Shown piece after piece: positions 8,201-9,792 of a DNA stretch of 9,792 nucleotides; positions within the stretch are counted from its first letter, which is position 1; each line of letters opens with the position of its first letter. A model generated the notes under the pieces. The model had not been told where the DNA came from. It did no database searches and saw only the letters and a program-made list of their open reading frames with translations. A program made the translations under genes and the position numbers. Source of the stretch: Gammaproteobacteria bacterium (GTDB taxonomy: Bacteria > Pseudomonadota > Gammaproteobacteria > SZUA-229); contig JAOUPA010000070.1 in assembly GCA_029880105.1 (NCBI GenBank), forward strand, positions 1-9,792. The letters are read 5' to 3'.

Positions 8201-8701
8201 TGCTTCAATGACCAGTTCAGTACCACGGATGCCGATTGTAGCTGTGGTGGTATTAAAGTCGGTGCGTATGTTCTTGTTTTTATTTCTGGCCCATAATTTT
8301 CCTGAAATAAGGCTAAAGACAGAGCGTGATGCACTTTTGATAGATTTTGCAATGGCTGATTGTCCAAACCAACCAGCATTTTTAGCAACATGGTGTATTT
8401 TTAATTCTGAACTCTGACCAATCTGCATGATGGTCTCATCAGACATTAATAAGTGTGCCTTACCATTAGCACCTGTTTTTATGGTATCGCCAGAATGAAC
8501 TGGGCTGCCGGGTTTTGCTTGAACCCATTTATTGCTTATGATGTCATGAATTTGCACGTGCCCCTGTTTGTGTAAGATTTTTCCTTCAACAGATGACTGA
8601 ATATCATTGACTGAATTGGCATTGAATGAGACAGCGCAAAGAAAAGACAGTAAAATCAGACGTATATATTTATTATTTAATATCCATTTTAAGAGAAGCA
8701 T
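5300..8701 (-). CDS. Large envelope protein: FecR domain + TPR array + TonB-receptor-like beta-barrel
   Basis: A 1133-residue protein. A signal peptide occupies residues 1-30 (KYIRLILLSFLCAVSF core). A FecR domain spans about 36-210, with GDTIKTGANGKAHLLMSD (71-88) and TTTATIGIRGTE (151-162); EDAVQW (216-221) follows. Seven TPR units in strict 34-residue register start at 302, 336, 370, 404, 438, 472 and 506, with a further unit near 557-590. From about 640 to the end come alternating strands of an outer-membrane barrel: SVYIQDNW (872-879), TSPRLGMIWNA (912-922), VKNALDAEFNW (1099-1109) and a terminal ATVNF with final Phe, all TonB-dependent-receptor-like. No plug domain or TonB box is visible. 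FecR proteins normally have an anti-sigma segment and a membrane helix, absent here, and no FecI-type sigma gene is nearby. The start ATG has AAGGAG upstream. The gene is divergent from an FG-GAP protein and precedes a CDF gene. Confidence 0.85.
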   Translation of the reverse strand: MLLLKWILNNKYIRLILLSFLCAVSFNANSVNDIQSSVEGKILHKQGHVQIHDIISNKWVQAKPGSPVHSGDTIKTGANGKAHLLMSDETIMQIGQSSELKIHHVAKNAGWFGQSAIAKSIKSASRSVFSLISGKLWARNKNKNIRTDFNTTTATIGIRGTELVIEAGEDGSVSSTVVEGMVEASNEYGSIIGEAGNQISIKPGQVPSKSILLNPEDAVQWTLVIPSLIRIEDFSTKKISVDILQLLQVEDYAAASIAVNKQLARDAYNKHLQLLDAALDIFNNEPKRARNKLNKLAPNMIDSALLSRALATTNILLGDKDAAKKAAAHAVRIETELATNHIVMAYVEQACFDLESAMQSIKAALRIEPDNIQAIVMLAQLQFGSGAVEQSMATLLNAHNKNPKNADINNLAGFVLLAQRKLDDAKNAFKIAIQNNASAAESHMGLALIYMREGNTEQALEEITTAVALDPQRSLFLSYWGKMLYQIKRFDKALDMFDHAALLDKNDPTPVFYKSIILSDLNRPGEAIEALNKAVALNDNRAVYRSRFLLDQDLAVRNVDLSILYNQLGLSRTAERKAVAAIKSDYSNYSGHLFYYGALSAYDDRSYPAGSEALLARMLMPANVNTFNTFNDYTTFFEQPEIGGQLTARGGNFGTIGGDLIIYGSAPESDFAYNVGIFSDKTDGWRETNSEETKSAAFIGKWQASDDNGFLLSTIFSEYHQKDRGEQRYEFDSLSDTEDELNLEMTAFELGYNYRVSPTSHFLVYATHQNNSGDFVQSNLTLVAPPALYTDDEVMGEFERPYSQLQMQYMSKSTNHQLITGLLGFTGSTKQENGFNDVNAVDWGTQPPTILDPLTLFDVAIPSHELDISFFSVYIQDNWQVREDFIIEAAIYFDKMENANAFTNTTWEIKETSPRLGMIWNATTRNTFRLSAFQYVLPFVSSRLDPVDVAGVPIFRNTEEGAIIKEANLVWEYETDDGIFSIGAFNMEKEVPDSTGVTEGSMSGADVYFETLFNPSTGLNLSYRYQTIEDLNNVTLNRDDHLFAISIRHQRANGVSMGIKDTYRNMNFEDNRDSPYIRTLDLDIAYEFDNKAGKIALEVKNALDAEFNWVTDRFVLESRNPAREFLLTATVNF

Positions 8702-8712
8702 TGCGGCAACAA

Positions 8713-8718
8713 CTCCTT
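8713..8718 (-). promoter_or_regulatory. Ribosome-binding site of the FecR-TPR-barrel gene
   Basis: Minus-strand AAGGAG, 11 nt before the ATG at 8701-8699. It is a strong match to the anti-Shine-Dalgarno complement with slightly long spacing, and supports this start, which also begins directly at the signal peptide. Confidence 0.65.
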
Positions 8719-8765
8719 TAATTTTTGTTAATACTTATCTTAAATGATGATACATGAAAGTAATA

Positions 8766-8795
8766 TGGTGATGAATCATGAGTCACCAATATAAT
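8766..8795 (+). promoter_or_regulatory. Candidate rightward promoter with perfect -10 hexamer
   Basis: TATAAT at 8790-8795 is an exact sigma-70 -10 consensus. With an 18-nt spacer the -35 position would be TGGTGA at 8766-8771, which matches TTGACA at only three positions. A weak -35 overlapped by a palindrome suggests activator or repressor control. A transcript would begin near 8802, leaving a leader of about 190 nt before the FG-GAP gene. TATAAT is common by chance in AT-rich DNA, so this is tentative. Confidence 0.35.
8767..8787. promoter_or_regulatory. Imperfect 21-bp palindrome, candidate operator
   Basis: The arms GGTGA (8767-8771) and TCACC (8783-8787) are exact inverted repeats around a centre at 8777. 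The inner bases at 8775-8779 (ATCAT) keep the symmetry AT-C-AT, and three bases in each half do not match. It sits 3 bp before the TATAAT hexamer and about 65-85 bp upstream of the leftward start codon, so a bound regulator could affect both divergent genes. Confidence 0.4.
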
Positions 8796-8817
8796 CAGAA
8801 TATAAATAAATTCAAGT

Positions 8818-8832
8818 ATCTAGTAGCTAGAT
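8818..8832. repeat. Short palindrome ATCTAG-TAG-CTAGAT
   Basis: Two 6-bp inverted arms separated by 3 bp in the divergent region. It could be a second regulator site, but a palindrome of this size is not rare in 292 bp of AT-rich DNA. The two CTAG tetramers are mildly notable. Confidence 0.3.
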
Positions 8833-8865
8833 TAAAAAATATATGATTTGAATCAAAAACTGCAA

Positions 8866-9021
8866 ATGATTGTACGAAATTATCTATTTGCAATAGTTTT
8901 TATTATGGTATTCTTTTCACGTTATATCTATCCGTACGCGCATACAACAATAACATTTGGTAGCGCTACAGTGTTTGTCGAGGGATTGTTTGCATGCTTT
9001 TACGAAAAAAACTGGATTTAA
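8866..9021 (+). CDS. Possible 51-residue single-membrane-segment microprotein
   Basis: An ATG-to-TAA reading frame of 51 codons with a basic start (MIVRNY), a strongly hydrophobic stretch (LFAIVFIMVFF, residues 7-17), then a Tyr-rich and mixed tail ending FYEKNWI. It looks like a small membrane or exported peptide. It overlaps the first 28 nt of the FG-GAP gene in another frame, an arrangement that could couple translation of the two. Against it: there is no Shine-Dalgarno sequence before its ATG, it has no family resemblance I can name, and an AT-rich intergenic region easily yields hydrophobic short frames by chance. It may simply be leader DNA. Confidence 0.25.
   Translation: MIVRNYLFAIVFIMVFFSRYIYPYAHTTITFGSATVFVEGLFACFYEKNWI
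8980..8985 (+). promoter_or_regulatory. Ribosome-binding site of the FG-GAP gene
   Basis: GAGGGA, 8 nt before ATG 8994, is a reasonable Shine-Dalgarno match. It supports ATG 8994 as the start; no competing in-frame start with a better site was found upstream. Confidence 0.55.
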
Positions 9022-9792
9022 CATTTTCATATCTGAAGTCAGTTATTGCTAATCCAGCGGTACTAGTTGCCACTATATTTCTGTTACATCAGATACATTC
9101 ATTTGCAGCTACGCCTGGCTTGCCATTTACCGAAGATTTTACAGACTCCTCTCTTAAAGACCCGGCAACGATAGCAAATTGGTCCACAAGACTGGGACGT
9201 ATTGAGCAGGCGCAAAGGAAGGCTACATCAGTTGGATTTGGTCCATTACGGACTATTGCTTCGGATGTGTCCTTATATTCAAAGGATACAAGAAGTATTC
9301 ATCTGGCAGATGTGAATTCGGATGGTTATTTGGATGCTATTGCTGGTGCAGTCGATGGTGCAATATATATATCTTTAAGTAACGGAACAAATATACCTTT
9401 TTCTAATAACAACACCATGGTGGTTAATGCGGGGGCATGGGTTACAGATATTGATTCAGGAGATGTTGATCAAGATGGTGATATAGATATTGTTCTAGCA
9501 GGGTTCGGATTGAATGTCGTATTACTTAACAATGGTACAGATATTCCTTTTTCAGTGTCTTCAGCAATATCAACTGATGCGGACGATACTTATGCCATTA
9601 AGCTCGCTGATGTAAATGGTGATGGCTGGCTTGATGTTGTTGCTGGTAATAGTGGTGCAAGCAATAAACTCTACTTGAACAATAAAACCTCTACGCCATT
9701 CTCTGGTGTTGTCGGTCAGAATATTTCGAATAGCATCCAGAATACATATGATATCGATACTGCAGATATTGATAATGATGGTGATATGGATG
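8994..9792 (+). CDS. Exported FG-GAP/VCBS-type calcium-binding repeat protein (N-terminal part)
   Basis: The frame is open from ATG 8994 to the window end (266 codons seen), so the C-terminus and true length are unknown. Residues 1-39 form a long signal peptide: basic MLLRKK, then hydrophobic AVLVATIFLL and a likely cleavage after SFAA. Residues 40-85 are a short N-terminal module (LPFTEDFTDSSLKD). Then come FG-GAP-like repeats with EF-hand-type calcium loops: DVNSDGYLD (106-114), DVDQDGDID (157-165), DVNGDGWLD (206-214) and DIDNDGDMD (258-266), spaced 49-52 residues apart. Between them recur blade-like patterns ending L-NNGT-IPFS. Such repeats fold as beta-propeller blades in secreted or surface proteins, often adhesins or binding proteins. 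The sequence is more AT-rich than the left half of the window. It is divergent from the FecR-TPR-barrel gene. The substrate and anchoring mode lie outside the window. Confidence 0.88.
   Translation, partial: MLLRKKLDLTFSYLKSVIANPAVLVATIFLLHQIHSFAATPGLPFTEDFTDSSLKDPATIANWSTRLGRIEQAQRKATSVGFGPLRTIASDVSLYSKDTRSIHLADVNSDGYLDAIAGAVDGAIYISLSNGTNIPFSNNNTMVVNAGAWVTDIDSGDVDQDGDIDIVLAGFGLNVVLLNNGTDIPFSVSSAISTDADDTYAIKLADVNGDGWLDVVAGNSGASNKLYLNNKTSTPFSGVVGQNISNSIQNTYDIDTADIDNDGDMD

Larger units (their letters stand above)
8702..8993. other. AT-rich divergent intergenic region
   Basis: This 292-bp stretch separates the two large envelope genes. It is clearly richer in A and T than the genes to its left. 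It contains, from left to right, the ribosome-binding site of the leftward gene, an imperfect 21-bp palindrome beside a TATAAT hexamer, a second short palindrome (arms ATCTAG/CTAGAT), a possible 51-codon reading frame and the ribosome-binding site of the rightward gene. No rho-independent terminator or RNA gene was recognised. Confidence 0.7.

Noticed and set aside
5661..8417. Several plus-strand open frames of 66-122 codons opposite the large envelope gene
   Set aside because: The minus-strand protein has continuous domain structure throughout, and the antisense translations show no motifs or ribosome-binding sites.
5300..8701. The FecR domain as a sign of a FecI/FecR/FecA sigma-regulated iron uptake system
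   Set aside because: There is no FecI-type sigma factor gene in the window. The protein lacks an anti-sigma segment and an inner-membrane helix after it, and the barrel lacks the plug and N-terminal signalling domain.
8888..8914. TTGCAA plus extended -10 TGG-TATTCT as promoter of the FG-GAP gene
   Set aside because: The spacer is only 15 nt and both elements are partial matches in AT-rich DNA; the TATAAT at 8790 is the better candidate, though also unproven.
8699..8993. Regulatory RNA or riboswitch in the intergenic region
   Set aside because: Apart from the two short palindromes there is no strong paired structure and no recognisable aptamer core.

Overview
The window looks like chromosomal DNA of a gammaproteobacterium, probably free-living or marine. 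The main reasons are a periplasmic FimV N-terminal-type domain, a DUF502 membrane protein, a GFA-family zinc protein and a cytosolic PDC-sensor protein with a DRS-x-RPYM motif. All assignments come from reading motifs by eye; no database search was possible. No rRNA, tRNA, CRISPR array, transposase or insertion sequence was seen.

Layout. (1) Positions 1-2259, minus strand: a tightly packed, probably co-transcribed set read from right to left: DUF502 membrane protein, GFA-type zinc protein, TauE/SafE-type permease, small TPR protein, and possibly the first codons of another gene at the window edge. (2) Positions 2260-4341, plus strand: after a divergent intergenic region carrying a perfect 10-bp inverted repeat come a DUF2452 protein, a stand-alone FimV N-terminal-type exported protein and a soluble PDC-sensor protein. 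(3) Positions 4338-8701, minus strand: a very large envelope protein (FecR domain, TPR array, TonB-receptor-like beta-barrel) followed 26 nt downstream by a ZnT9/SLC30A9-like cation diffusion facilitator. The facilitator and the PDC-sensor gene are convergent, and their stop codons share a CTAG. (4) Positions 8702-8993: a 292-bp AT-rich divergent control region with an imperfect 21-bp palindrome next to a perfect TATAAT hexamer, a second small palindrome and a possible 51-codon membrane microprotein gene. (5) Positions 8994 to the window end, plus strand: the N-terminal 266 codons of an exported FG-GAP/VCBS-type calcium-binding repeat protein, cut by the window edge.

The most notable part is 4338-9792. 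The 1133-residue protein joins a periplasmic FecR fold, about eight 34-residue TPR units and a C-terminal barrel resembling TonB-dependent receptors, but has no recognisable plug domain or TonB box. A periplasmic TPR scaffold attached to a barrel recalls exopolysaccharide exporters (PgaA, BcsC, PelB) more than a classical siderophore receptor. It is divergent from a large secreted repeat protein, which suggests, as inference only, an outer-membrane assembly or display system with a shared control region. The downstream metal transporter offers a competing idea of metal handling across the envelope.
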